The translations under genes were made by a program, and so were the position numbers. Below, in pieces: positions 25,506 to 33,328 of a stretch of DNA of 42,776 nt. Each line of letters opens with the position of its first letter. Position 1 is the first letter of the stretch. The stretch comes from Ignavibacteria bacterium (GTDB taxonomy: Bacteria; Bacteroidota; Ignavibacteria; Ignavibacteriales; Melioribacteraceae), in assembly GCA_012719345.1 (NCBI GenBank), contig JAAYAN010000144.1, positions 1-42,776 of the forward strand. The letters run 5' to 3'. The notes beneath the pieces are model-generated. The model made no database searches. It saw only the letters and a list, made by a program, of their open reading frames with translations, and had not been told where the DNA came from.

Positions 25506-25649
25506 AGCAAGTCTGGATAATTCTTTAGAAATCTCAAATGATTTATTTAAAGAAAAATCCGGGTTTGCCGAAAATAAATCAGAGTGAAAATAAGTTCTTT
25601 GAATAATTGAATCTAAAAAGCTGATATGACGCGAATCACTTGTTTTAAT

Positions 25650-25676
25650 TAAAGAATTAATTTAACAGTTCGATAG
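25650..25676 (+). promoter_or_regulatory. sigma-28-like promoter for flagellin 2
   Basis: TAAA at 25650-25653, then exactly 15 bases, then TTCGATAG at 25669-25676. The consensus is TAAA-N15-GCCGATAA; five central bases of the -10 match. The start would be near 25684, giving a leader of about 70 bases before flagellin 2. Confidence 0.68.
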
Positions 25677-25704
25677 TATTATCAGTAATTGAATTTAAAC
25701 AAAC

Positions 25705-25726
25705 GATCAAGCATGGAAGCTTGATC
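25705..25726 (+). promoter_or_regulatory. 5'-UTR hairpin ahead of flagellin 2
   Basis: Perfect 8-base arms GATCAAGC and GCTTGATC enclose ATGGAA. The hairpin lies between the predicted sigma-28 start and the AAGGAGG ribosome site. No T-run follows, so a terminator is unlikely; mRNA stabilisation or a protein-binding site is more plausible. Confidence 0.65.
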
Positions 25727-25756
25727 AAAACAACAACATATACAAGGAGGTATAAA

Positions 25757-26623
25757 ATGGGATTCCGCGTAAACACAAACACGGACGCACTGCAAGCTTA
25801 CTATCAGTTAGCTAAAGTGAATCAAGAAACAACAAAAGCACAGCTAAGATTATCATCTGGCAAAAGAATTCTAAATGTCGGTGATGACACTTCCGGCTTT
25901 AACGTAGGTACTGCTATGAAAGGAAAAGTAGCTGTAATGGAAGGAGCACAAGGCAACATAGCTTCGGCTAAAAACTTGTTATCCACTGCAGAAGGAGCTT
26001 TGTCAGGAATGAATGACCTTTTAACAAAAATCGAAGGAAAACTTTCTGACGCAACAAACCCTACAGCAGACAGAACAGCTCTTCAGGATGACGTAAAAGC
26101 ACTGGCAAATGAAATTCAGTCAATATTGCTGAATACCAAATTCAACGACGCTAAAATTCTTTATTCAGGCGCCGGACAAGGATTTGCATTCCAGGTTGGC
26201 GAGTCAACTGATACCTTAAATCTTGATTTTGCATCATCATTAGCTAGCACTGGCGGCGGCGGATATGGCGCTAACGTTTCTGTAAGTCTTGGAAGCTTTG
26301 CAAATGTATCGGCTACTACACTTATGAGCACCAGCGGTGCTGCATCAGTGCAGGGTCTTCAGACAGCTCTTACAAATCTTAAGACAGCAGTTACTTCGGC
26401 ATTAGGAAAAATTGGTAACTTCTCACAAAGACTGGACATTAAAGACGAGAATTTGAGTGTTGCTAAATCGAATGCAGAAGCTACTATCAGCAGATTGTTC
26501 GACGCTGACATGGCTATGGAACAATTGAAAGCTACAAGAGGGTCAATCTTACAGCAGGCTGGTACTGCTATGTTGGCTCAGCTTAACTTTGCTCCTCAGC
26601 AAGTATTGCAGTTATTTGGATAA
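25757..26623 (+). CDS. fliC: flagellin 2
   Basis: This 288-residue flagellin aligns with flagellin 1 over its whole length without gaps and is almost identical at the N-terminus. I start it at the ATG at 25757, because AAGGAGG lies 6 bases ahead and the protein then begins MGFRVNTNT exactly like its paralogue; an earlier in-frame ATG at 25721 would add 12 residues and falls inside the leader hairpin. The central region again is rich in serine and threonine. It has its own sigma-28-like promoter, a leader hairpin and a strong terminator, the usual dress of the main filament protein. I infer that it is the major flagellin. Confidence 0.97.
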   Translation: MGFRVNTNTDALQAYYQLAKVNQETTKAQLRLSSGKRILNVGDDTSGFNVGTAMKGKVAVMEGAQGNIASAKNLLSTAEGALSGMNDLLTKIEGKLSDATNPTADRTALQDDVKALANEIQSILLNTKFNDAKILYSGAGQGFAFQVGESTDTLNLDFASSLASTGGGGYGANVSVSLGSFANVSATTLMSTSGAASVQGLQTALTNLKTAVTSALGKIGNFSQRLDIKDENLSVAKSNAEATISRLFDADMAMEQLKATRGSILQQAGTAMLAQLNFAPQQVLQLFG

Positions 26624-26645
26624 TAAATCTGTGTTTTATCCCATT

Positions 26646-26676
26646 CTCTTCCGGCGTTTGCCGGAAGAGTTTTTTT
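26646..26676 (+). terminator. strong rho-independent terminator after flagellin 2
   Basis: Perfect 10-base arms CTCTTCCGGC and GCCGGAAGAG with a GTTT loop are followed by seven Ts. Downstream fliS, fliD and flgM follow in the same direction, so read-through here would set a lower level for them than for flagellin. Confidence 0.93.
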
Positions 26677-26701
26677 AAATTTGAAAATTTGAGATGTCAT
26701 T

Positions 26702-27049
26702 ATGTATCAAACCTCTACATACTTTAGATCGGCAAATCGTGCAAACACTTATCTTGCAAAAGAAATTATCGAGGCAACTCCTCAGAAATTGCTTATTAAA
26801 GTTTACGATTTTGCTATTGCAAATTGTAAAAGAGGAAATATGGCAAAAACAAACCGGGCTCTAACAGAACTTATTAACGCTTTAAATTTTGAAGATGAAA
26901 AAGCAAAAGAAATATCAACCGGTTTGATGAGGCTTTATCAATTTTGCCAGGATGAAATGCGGAAAAACAATACTGATATAGTATATAAAATACTTACTGA
27001 TCTTCGGGAAACCTGGATAACTATTTTTAACAGACAACCGGAAAAGTAA
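26702..27049 (+). CDS. fliS: FliS-like flagellin chaperone 2
   Basis: A 115-residue paralogue of the chaperone after flagellin 1, with the same ANTYLAKEIIEATPQKLLIKVYDFAI opening (broken here as ANTYLAKEIIEATPQK, then LLIKVYDFAI) and a helical body. It should bind flagellin before export. The gene lies behind the flagellin 2 terminator and ends 1 base before fliD. No separate promoter is evident in the 25 bases between terminator and start, so expression probably depends on read-through. Confidence 0.85.
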   Translation: MYQTSTYFRSANRANTYLAKEIIEATPQKLLIKVYDFAIANCKRGNMAKTNRALTELINALNFEDEKAKEISTGLMRLYQFCQDEMRKNNTDIVYKILTDLRETWITIFNRQPEK

Positions 27050-27050
27050 A

Positions 27051-28823
27051 ATGTCACAGATATTAAGTACATCGTATATAACTCAGCTTATTGATAATTA
27101 TAAGTACAATGAGCAAGTTAAGCAAGTTAATCCTATTACTGTACGTAAATCCAAGTACAGTAATCTTTCTTTAACTTGGAATTCCCTTAAAACAAAACTT
27201 AGTTCTTTCAGTACTGTTTTAAGCGATATGAAATCTACTTCTTCGAGTTCGCTTTTTAATACTAAAAAAGCAACTCTTTCAAGTTCGGATTTCTTTACAG
27301 CAAGTGCAGAAAAGACTGCTTCAATAAATAATTATGAGATGCGCGTATTACAGCTTGCAAAAAACGATCTGCTTGTTTCTGATACTATGGTTTCGGGTAC
27401 CTCGGTAACAACTTTAGCCGGAAATCATACATTTTCAGTATCAAGCGGAAATTATTCTGCAAATGTTGACGTTGAATTAACGGCTTCCGAAACTAATTCT
27501 TCCATTATGACGAAAATTGCCTCGGCAATAAATAACAGCAAAGCAACCATAAATTCATCTACTTTCGATGCAAATTCTACTTTTACAGGAGCAGGTCAAT
27601 TTAAGATTGTTATTGGCGACACTCAGAACTCGGAAGATGTTGTAACCAGTACCATTTCTTACGATTATCAGAACAAGACTTACAGTGAAATTATGGAAGA
27701 TTTGGTTTCGCAGCTTAGTTTAATAAACGGGGTGCAGGCAGAAAAAGTGATTGACGGTTCGAATGTAGGAATAAAAATTACCGGAAAAAATTCTGCAAAA
27801 TATATTTCTATGCAAGCAGCTAACGATACAGGAGGTTTGCTTTCGAACCTTAATATTGATGCCGAAAAAGTAATAGGTGCATCGGGACTTGCAACAAGTG
27901 CTATTTTTTCGCCTTCAACAGGCAGTTCAAAAATCTCATTTTCAGCTAAAAACAGCGGTTACGATAATAGGCTGGTGCTTTCAGATGTTACAGGCAGCGC
28001 TCTTTCATCAATTGGTTTATCAAGTGTAATTCTTGCAAATAGAACAATTGCAGCTGATGATAATACCGCTGGATATAAATACAGTGCAGAAAGTTCTACA
28101 AATAATGAACTCAACTCGAAAATGGTATTTAACGGTATCAATATCCAGAGGAATTCCAACAGTTTCAGTGACCTGATAACTGGTGTTACGTTTAATTTAA
28201 AAGCTGTTATGGATGAGGAAGACCAAAGCGTAAGTATGAATATTACTAATGATGTTGATACTGTAAAAACAAAAATAGAAAGTTTTATAAAATCTTTTAA
28301 CGAATCATATTCATTTATACGGGCAAACCAGACTGCCGGAGCAAATACAACAAGAGGTGTTTTTACCGGAGACTCTACTGCAAATTCTCTCAAATCGAAA
28401 CTGCAAAGCGCTGTTCTTCAATCAGTTACAGGGTTATCTGCAGGAAATGTTACCAGGCTTGCGGATATAGGAGTTACTTTCGACCCCGAAACAGGGCTTT
28501 CAATGTCAGATACAGCAAAATTGACCGAACAGATTAATAAAGATCCCGATCAGGTAGCTGAATTGTTTAATTCCAACAACGGAATTGCGCAGACGCTTTA
28601 TTCAACATTGGAAACATATTTGGGTCCCGATGGAACAATTTCGCGCTTGACTGACTCGCTTGATAACAATGCAAATTATTTGAAAGACAGAATTGATGGT
28701 ATCAATAAGCGGATTGATAAAGGTGCCGAAGTCTTAAGATCTAAATACGAAGCTCTTCAGATGCAGCTTGCAACTTTAATGACGTCTTATAATAATATGT
28801 CTTCAATGTTCGGCAGTTACTGA
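27051..28823 (+). CDS. fliD: flagellar filament cap protein FliD
   Basis: The 590-residue protein has the FliD layout. The N-terminal helical region includes SYITQLIDNYKYNE and a serine-rich SSFSTVLSDMKSTSSSSLF. A large beta-rich middle follows, and the C-terminal FliD_C part contains RLADIGVTFDPETGLSMSD and a coiled coil ending KYEALQMQLATLMTSYNNMSSMF. The cap pentamer at the filament tip folds incoming flagellin. The gene starts 1 base after fliS and is followed by a small FliT-like gene, the common fliS-fliD-fliT order. Length is a little above the E. coli protein (about 470). Confidence 0.95.
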   Translation: MSQILSTSYITQLIDNYKYNEQVKQVNPITVRKSKYSNLSLTWNSLKTKLSSFSTVLSDMKSTSSSSLFNTKKATLSSSDFFTASAEKTASINNYEMRVLQLAKNDLLVSDTMVSGTSVTTLAGNHTFSVSSGNYSANVDVELTASETNSSIMTKIASAINNSKATINSSTFDANSTFTGAGQFKIVIGDTQNSEDVVTSTISYDYQNKTYSEIMEDLVSQLSLINGVQAEKVIDGSNVGIKITGKNSAKYISMQAANDTGGLLSNLNIDAEKVIGASGLATSAIFSPSTGSSKISFSAKNSGYDNRLVLSDVTGSALSSIGLSSVILANRTIAADDNTAGYKYSAESSTNNELNSKMVFNGINIQRNSNSFSDLITGVTFNLKAVMDEEDQSVSMNITNDVDTVKTKIESFIKSFNESYSFIRANQTAGANTTRGVFTGDSTANSLKSKLQSAVLQSVTGLSAGNVTRLADIGVTFDPETGLSMSDTAKLTEQINKDPDQVAELFNSNNGIAQTLYSTLETYLGPDGTISRLTDSLDNNANYLKDRIDGINKRIDKGAEVLRSKYEALQMQLATLMTSYNNMSSMFGSY

Positions 28824-28835
28824 GCGGATTAAAAA

Positions 28836-29159
28836 TTGAACAAAGAATACGAAATAATTAAGCAGGAAATTAAGACTATTTCGGCTGATCTTGATTTAAT
28901 TTCGGAAGAAAATTTCGACAGGATTAACAATAAAATATTCAAATCGGTTGAAAAAATAAAAAAAATTCATACTGACCTTGCTGGAAAAATATCGCCGGAT
29001 GAATTGAAAGCTTATGATAACGAAGTTTTGGAACCTGTTAAACTTATTTTAAAAAGGTTCGATAGTATTATTAAGGAAAAAAAAATTGAGCAGCAAAAAA
29101 TAGCGGAAGAGCTAAAGTCTTTTGAAAATAAAAAGAAGTTGAATAAATATATCAGGTAA
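28836..29159 (+). CDS. FliT-like export chaperone candidate
   Basis: The 107-residue, lysine-rich and almost entirely helical protein follows fliD by 12 bases. That size, charge and position match FliT, the FliD chaperone that also regulates flagellar genes in enterics. Sequence identity to FliT is not obvious to me, and FlgN-like chaperones look similar. The start is a TTG at 28836; a GAGCGG about 8 bases ahead is a weak ribosome site. The last residues (KKKLNKYIR) are strongly basic. Confidence 0.5.
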   Translation: MNKEYEIIKQEIKTISADLDLISEENFDRINNKIFKSVEKIKKIHTDLAGKISPDELKAYDNEVLEPVKLILKRFDSIIKEKKIEQQKIAEELKSFENKKKLNKYIR

Positions 29160-29166
29160 AAATAAT

Positions 29167-29451
29167 ATGGACATTAACAGTGTAAACAGCAGGCTTAATT
29201 CTTATACAGAGCAGGCTAATACTAACTATCAGAATCCGAAGCAGGACGCTCAAAAGGTTGACGAGAATCCGAACAGCAGGAAAGACAAACTTGAAATATC
29301 TCAGGAGGCAAAAGCTTTGCAGTCTCAAAAAGCGGAAGCTAAAAATCTTGAAAACATAAGACAAAAAGTCGAATCGGGATTCTACAACAAACCGGAAATT
29401 ATTGAAAAAGTAGCCGGTTCAATATTAAAAGAAATTCAGGGAGAGCAGTAA
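29167..29451 (+). CDS. flgM: anti-sigma-28 factor FlgM
   Basis: The 94-residue protein has an unstructured, polar N-terminal half and a C-terminal half with DKLEISQEAKALQ and IRQKVESGFYNKPEIIEKVAGSIL. This matches FlgM, in which the C-terminal helices hold the flagellar sigma factor until FlgM is exported through the finished hook. The sigma-28-like promoters in this window are its presumed targets. It ends the flagellin-fliD unit, and its stop codon lies in the loop of the terminator. Confidence 0.85.
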   Translation: MDINSVNSRLNSYTEQANTNYQNPKQDAQKVDENPNSRKDKLEISQEAKALQSQKAEAKNLENIRQKVESGFYNKPEIIEKVAGSILKEIQGEQ

Positions 29452-29468
29452 ACTGCTTTCCCTTTTTT
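29439..29468 (+). terminator. rho-independent terminator overlapping the flgM stop
   Basis: The arms GGGAGAGCAG and CTGCTTTCCC (one G-T wobble) enclose TAAA, which contains the flgM stop, and six Ts follow. It closes the transcription unit that began with the glycosyltransferase gene. Confidence 0.88.
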
Positions 29469-29601
29469 CCTTCCAACCCTGAAATATTTAATCGTCCGGA
29501 ATTGAATATTTTTAATTTTATTTTATTTTAGAGTTACCGATTATTTGAAATAAGTATGTATTTAACTAAAATAATGCTTGAAATATAACTATTGCCGAAA
29601 A

Positions 29602-30318
29602 ATGGATAAAATCCTGGATAAAGAAATTCAATATAACAAGCTTCAGATTTTAGGTAAATTAACCGCCAGTCTAGCCCACGAGATAAGAAATCCTCTTTCC
29701 GCACTCAAATTAAATCTCGATTTTCTTACGCTTTCCAGCGAACATTTAAATGCCGAAGAAAACGAATGTCTGAAAGCCTGTATCGAATCGGCAGACCGAA
29801 TTCAAAATCTGATGGAGACAACATTAGATTTTTCGCGCCGTCCGTCAAAAGATTTTAATTTATGCAACCTGAATGAAATAATCCATCAAGCTCTCGAAAT
29901 TCTTGACGGTGCAGTTAAAAGACGCAATATAAAAGTAGAGCAGAAATTAAGTCACTCGCTTCCTCATCTGAATCTCAATAAAAATATGATACTTCAAGTA
30001 ATATTAAATTTAATTACAAATGCAATTGATGCAAGCGAAAATCACAGTACAATTTTCTTGCGGACATTTATCGGTAGCGGAGATATTCATTTTGAGGTAG
30101 AAGATAACGGAGTGGGAATTAAAGAAGAAGATAAAACTAATATATTTACCGATTTTTACACAAGCAAAACAAAGGGTACCGGATTAGGCTTAAGTGTTTG
30201 TAAAATGCTGCTTAATATTCACAGCGCCAAAATCGATTTCCGAAGTACAGAAGGTAAAGGTTCTTGTTTTTATGTTACATTTCCAAAGCAAATAACAGAG
30301 GATTATAATGAAACCTAA
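29602..30318 (+). CDS. cytosolic histidine kinase, FlrB/NtrB-like
   Basis: The protein of 238 residues has no membrane helix and no recognisable PAS domain. The phospho-acceptor box is LTASLAHEIRNPLSAL, the N box NLITNAIDASEN, then VEDNGVGIKEED and GTGLGLSVCKMLL. Kinases of this short type partner NtrC-family regulators; flagellar FlrB/FleS/FlgS are examples. The regulator gene overlaps its end by 11 bases. I prefer the ATG at 29602; a TTG at 29578 would add eight residues. Placement between flagellin and chemotaxis genes supports a role in the flagellar hierarchy. Confidence 0.86.
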   Translation: MDKILDKEIQYNKLQILGKLTASLAHEIRNPLSALKLNLDFLTLSSEHLNAEENECLKACIESADRIQNLMETTLDFSRRPSKDFNLCNLNEIIHQALEILDGAVKRRNIKVEQKLSHSLPHLNLNKNMILQVILNLITNAIDASENHSTIFLRTFIGSGDIHFEVEDNGVGIKEEDKTNIFTDFYTSKTKGTGLGLSVCKMLLNIHSAKIDFRSTEGKGSCFYVTFPKQITEDYNET

Positions 30319-31696
30319 GCTGCTGATTGTTGATGATGATAACCTGGTATGTATTTCCTTAAAAAAAATACTGCTTAAATTCGATTACGATGTTGAAGTG
30401 TGCATGGAAGGAGAAAAAGTATTTGAAACTGTGGAAAGAACACAGCCTGATATAATTCTGTTGGATATTTATCTTACTACACACAACGGACTTGATATTC
30501 TTAAAGAACTCCAGAAGAAATATTTTCATATTCCGGTGATTATGATTACGGGTTATTCGGATGTGAAAATTTCTGTGGAAGCAATGAAATACGGAGCATT
30601 CGATTTTCTGCTTAAACCTATTGATCTCGACCAGTTAAAATTAATTCTGGCAAAGTGTGTTAATCATCTTAATTTAAAACACGAGGTCGAAAAACTTCAT
30701 TCTATTATGCCTAACGAGGAGTTCAGTCGCGAATATTTCGGTAAAAGCAAATTAATCCAGCGGATTCTTAATACAGTAGAAAAAATTTCGAAAAGCGACG
30801 ACACTACTATTCTTCTTGAAGGTGAAAGCGGGGTGGGCAAAGAGGTCTTTGCAAAATACATTCATCAGTTAAGTCCCAGACACGATAAAGTTTTAATCCT
30901 TATTAATTGCGGAACAATACCTAAAGAACTTGCCGAAAGCGAATTGTTCGGACACGAAAAAGGAGCTTTTACCGGAGCAGCACAAAAAACGAAGCTCGGC
31001 AAGTTTGAGCTTGCCGACGGGGGAACAATTCTTTTAGATGAAGTTGCTGAACTTAGCCTTGATATGCAGGTAAAACTTTTGCGCGTACTACAGGAAAAGA
31101 AATTCTACCGGCTTGGTGGCGAAAGAGAAGTTTCGGTAAATGTTAGAGTTCTTGCAGCAACAAATAAAAATCTTGAAGAAGCCGTAAAAAACGGACAGTT
31201 CCGCGAAGACCTTTATTACAGGCTTAATGTTGCAAAAATAGTTATTCCGCCTTTAAGAGAACGGCGTGAAGATATACCTGTTCTTGCTTATTCGTTTATG
31301 CATTATTTTTCGCAAAAGTTCGATCATAAAATCAAAATGATTGAAGAAGGAGCAGTTGAACTTCTTAAAAATCAATATTGGAAAGGCAACATCCGAGAAT
31401 TGCGCAATGCAATGGAAAGAGCAGTTTTAATGATGGATGGGGAAGAATTAAAAGAACAGCATTTTTATTTTTTGGATAAAGTAGTAAAAGAATCGGTTAA
31501 CGACAACGAATTTATACTTAAAATTCCTAAAGAAGGCGTTCCGATTGATCTTGTATTAAAGCAGCTGATACTTAAAACTCTTGATATCACTCACGGAAAT
31601 CAGGTTAGAGCTGCAAAAATTCTCGGACTTTCACGTTCGAAACTGAGATACCGTATGGAACAGCTTGGTATTGAAGTAACAAAAAAAATCGGTTAG
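30308..31696 (+). CDS. NtrC-family sigma-54-dependent activator, FlrC/FlgR-like
   Basis: The 462-residue protein has a receiver domain (D9-D11 pocket, phospho-acceptor D53), an AAA+ domain with Walker A GESGVGKE, the sigma-54 contact loop GAFTGA, and Walker B GGTILLDEV, and a C-terminal Fis-type helix-turn-helix (GNQVRAAKILGLSRSKLRYR). All parts needed to activate sigma-54 RNA polymerase are present. The cognate kinase precedes it. Sigma-54-like promoters before flgB and before the divergent glycosyltransferase genes are its likely local targets. A naming caution: other NtrC-family members look alike, and flagellar function is inferred from context. Confidence 0.9.
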   Translation: MKPKLLIVDDDNLVCISLKKILLKFDYDVEVCMEGEKVFETVERTQPDIILLDIYLTTHNGLDILKELQKKYFHIPVIMITGYSDVKISVEAMKYGAFDFLLKPIDLDQLKLILAKCVNHLNLKHEVEKLHSIMPNEEFSREYFGKSKLIQRILNTVEKISKSDDTTILLEGESGVGKEVFAKYIHQLSPRHDKVLILINCGTIPKELAESELFGHEKGAFTGAAQKTKLGKFELADGGTILLDEVAELSLDMQVKLLRVLQEKKFYRLGGEREVSVNVRVLAATNKNLEEAVKNGQFREDLYYRLNVAKIVIPPLRERREDIPVLAYSFMHYFSQKFDHKIKMIEEGAVELLKNQYWKGNIRELRNAMERAVLMMDGEELKEQHFYFLDKVVKESVNDNEFILKIPKEGVPIDLVLKQLILKTLDITHGNQVRAAKILGLSRSKLRYRMEQLGIEVTKKIG

Positions 31697-31724
31697 CACT
31701 TATTAATTTTATGCATCTTTATAT

Positions 31725-31743
31725 TAGCCCGCCTCAAGCGGGC
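31725..31743 (+). terminator. hairpin after the regulator gene
   Basis: Perfect arms AGCCCGC and GCGGGCT enclose CTCAA, 28 bases after the stop. The following CTCGTTGTTT is only partly T-rich, so termination may be incomplete. Confidence 0.6.
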
Positions 31744-31833
31744 TCGTTGTTTAAAAGTAAAATAAATTAAATTGCATCGTTTTAACCCATATCAAAAAAG
31801 AAGAAAAAAATAAATTTCATGATATACAGCGGT

Positions 31834-31860
31834 TAAACAAAAAAATTATGATGCCGATAA
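31834..31860 (+). promoter_or_regulatory. consensus sigma-28 promoter for the chemotaxis operon
   Basis: TAAA (31834-31837), exactly 15 bases, then GCCGATAA (31853-31860): a perfect match to the flagellar sigma-28 consensus. Transcription would start near 31868, about 60 bases before the HEAT-repeat gene that leads the operon. Confidence 0.92.
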
Positions 31861-31928
31861 TACTTTTGAAATTAGCTGAATACAGAAAAAGTCAGTCTTA
31901 TTCATAAAATTACTTTCAGGATAAAAGA

Positions 31929-33314
31929 ATGTCGAACAATTCATCAAATTTTTCCGAAGATCTTCAGAAGCTGCATTCGGAAGATCCTTATCAGCGAAGA
32001 GAAATTGCTGAAAAATATTTTGATAAAGAATTAACAGATGAAGTAATTGAGGAACTTTGCAAGCTTTTGCTTGATGCAGATAACGGCGTAAGAGATGCTG
32101 TTGCAAACACACTAATTTACTGTCCATCGCAACCGGTTGCCCAGTTTGTTGTTCCTTATATTGCTTCAAAGCAGATTGCCACGAGGAATCTGGCCGGAGA
32201 AGTACTGCTTAAAAGAGGTATTTCATCAATTCCGGCTATGGTGGAATATATAGACAAAGGAAATGACGATGATAAAAAGTTTATTATTGATGTGCTCGGA
32301 CTAATAGGAGATTTGTCTCCGGAGAAAAAAATAATAGAAGTTCTAAAAAGTAATAACGATGAAAATGTAATTCTTGCCTGTATTGAAGCACTGGGTAATA
32401 TTAAATCGGAAAATTCGGTTGCCGAGTTGACTAATGTTTACGATTCGAGTGAACTATACAGACCTACTGTTATGGAAGCTTTAGGAAAAATCGGTTCGGA
32501 TGATGCAGTTAATTATATGATAGAAAAATATCATATGGAAGATGAGCTAACAAAGTTTTCTATTATCGAAAGTTTTGAATTTATAGGAAACGAACAGGCT
32601 TTCTTTCTGTTGTTAAGCGAATTAAAAAAACTTACCGGACAGCTTGCATGGGCAGCTATACTTTCATTAAAAGGTCTGAAAGATAAATTAAATTTGGATA
32701 TACCTTTCGATGAAAGTATGAAAAATTCGGTGCTGGATACTCTTGTGGATGCCGATTTAAATTACAAAAGAGCAGCATCGTATTTGATACAAGCTTTTAA
32801 CGATAACGACATTTTATTGGCATGTCTTAAAATTTACGGAAAAGATCAGGAAATTGACGAAAATGTTAAAGCAAAATTTTTCGAAAATCCTGTAATGTTC
32901 TATTCCAAAGCAGCAGCTTTACTTAAAAATAATGTTGAAAATTCTAAAGCAATACTCGATTTAATGAAAGAGTTAATAGAAAACGACGGCGGTGAAAGCC
33001 TAAGTAAAATATCTCCTCTTGAGCTTAGAAATTTATCGGATTCTTTTACAACTTGTCTGGAAAACACAGACGAAGAAGTAAGACGAAGTGCGATTGAACT
33101 ATTGTTTTTTCTTGATCCGGAAACAGGAGTTTTGTTTTTGGATACAATGCTTTCAGACGATAATTACTGGAACAGAATCCGTTTGGTTGAAATATTGGAA
33201 AACTTTGACGATGAACGGATTACCGAAGCTATTAAGAAACTGGCACACGATCCAGAAGAAATGGTAGCAGAAAGAGCCTTAATGGCGCTTAATCAAAAAG
33301 GTATTACTTTATAG
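31929..33314 (+). CDS. HEAT-repeat protein heading the chemotaxis operon
   Basis: The 461-residue soluble protein consists of repeated helical pairs, with typical HEAT phrases such as VRDAVANTLIYCPSQPVAQFVVP, VILACIEALGNIKSENSVAEL and PTVMEALGKIGSDDAVNYMI. The last repeats at about 390-455 (VRRSAIELLFFLDPETG, IRLVEILENFDDERI) are again regular. HEAT repeats form curved scaffolds for protein binding. It is the first gene behind the perfect sigma-28 promoter and 14 bases before cheR, so it probably acts in chemosensory array assembly or signalling. I know no characterised chemotaxis component of this form. It is not enzymatic as far as I can see. Confidence 0.85.
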   Translation: MSNNSSNFSEDLQKLHSEDPYQRREIAEKYFDKELTDEVIEELCKLLLDADNGVRDAVANTLIYCPSQPVAQFVVPYIASKQIATRNLAGEVLLKRGISSIPAMVEYIDKGNDDDKKFIIDVLGLIGDLSPEKKIIEVLKSNNDENVILACIEALGNIKSENSVAELTNVYDSSELYRPTVMEALGKIGSDDAVNYMIEKYHMEDELTKFSIIESFEFIGNEQAFFLLLSELKKLTGQLAWAAILSLKGLKDKLNLDIPFDESMKNSVLDTLVDADLNYKRAASYLIQAFNDNDILLACLKIYGKDQEIDENVKAKFFENPVMFYSKAAALLKNNVENSKAILDLMKELIENDGGESLSKISPLELRNLSDSFTTCLENTDEEVRRSAIELLFFLDPETGVLFLDTMLSDDNYWNRIRLVEILENFDDERITEAIKKLAHDPEEMVAERALMALNQKGITL

Positions 33315-33328
33315 GTAAGGCAATAATT

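Noticed and set aside
25721-25756. Upstream ATG extending flagellin 2 by 12 residues
   Set aside because: The ATG lies in the leader hairpin without a ribosome site, while AAGGAGG precedes the ATG at 25757 and matches the paralogue's start.
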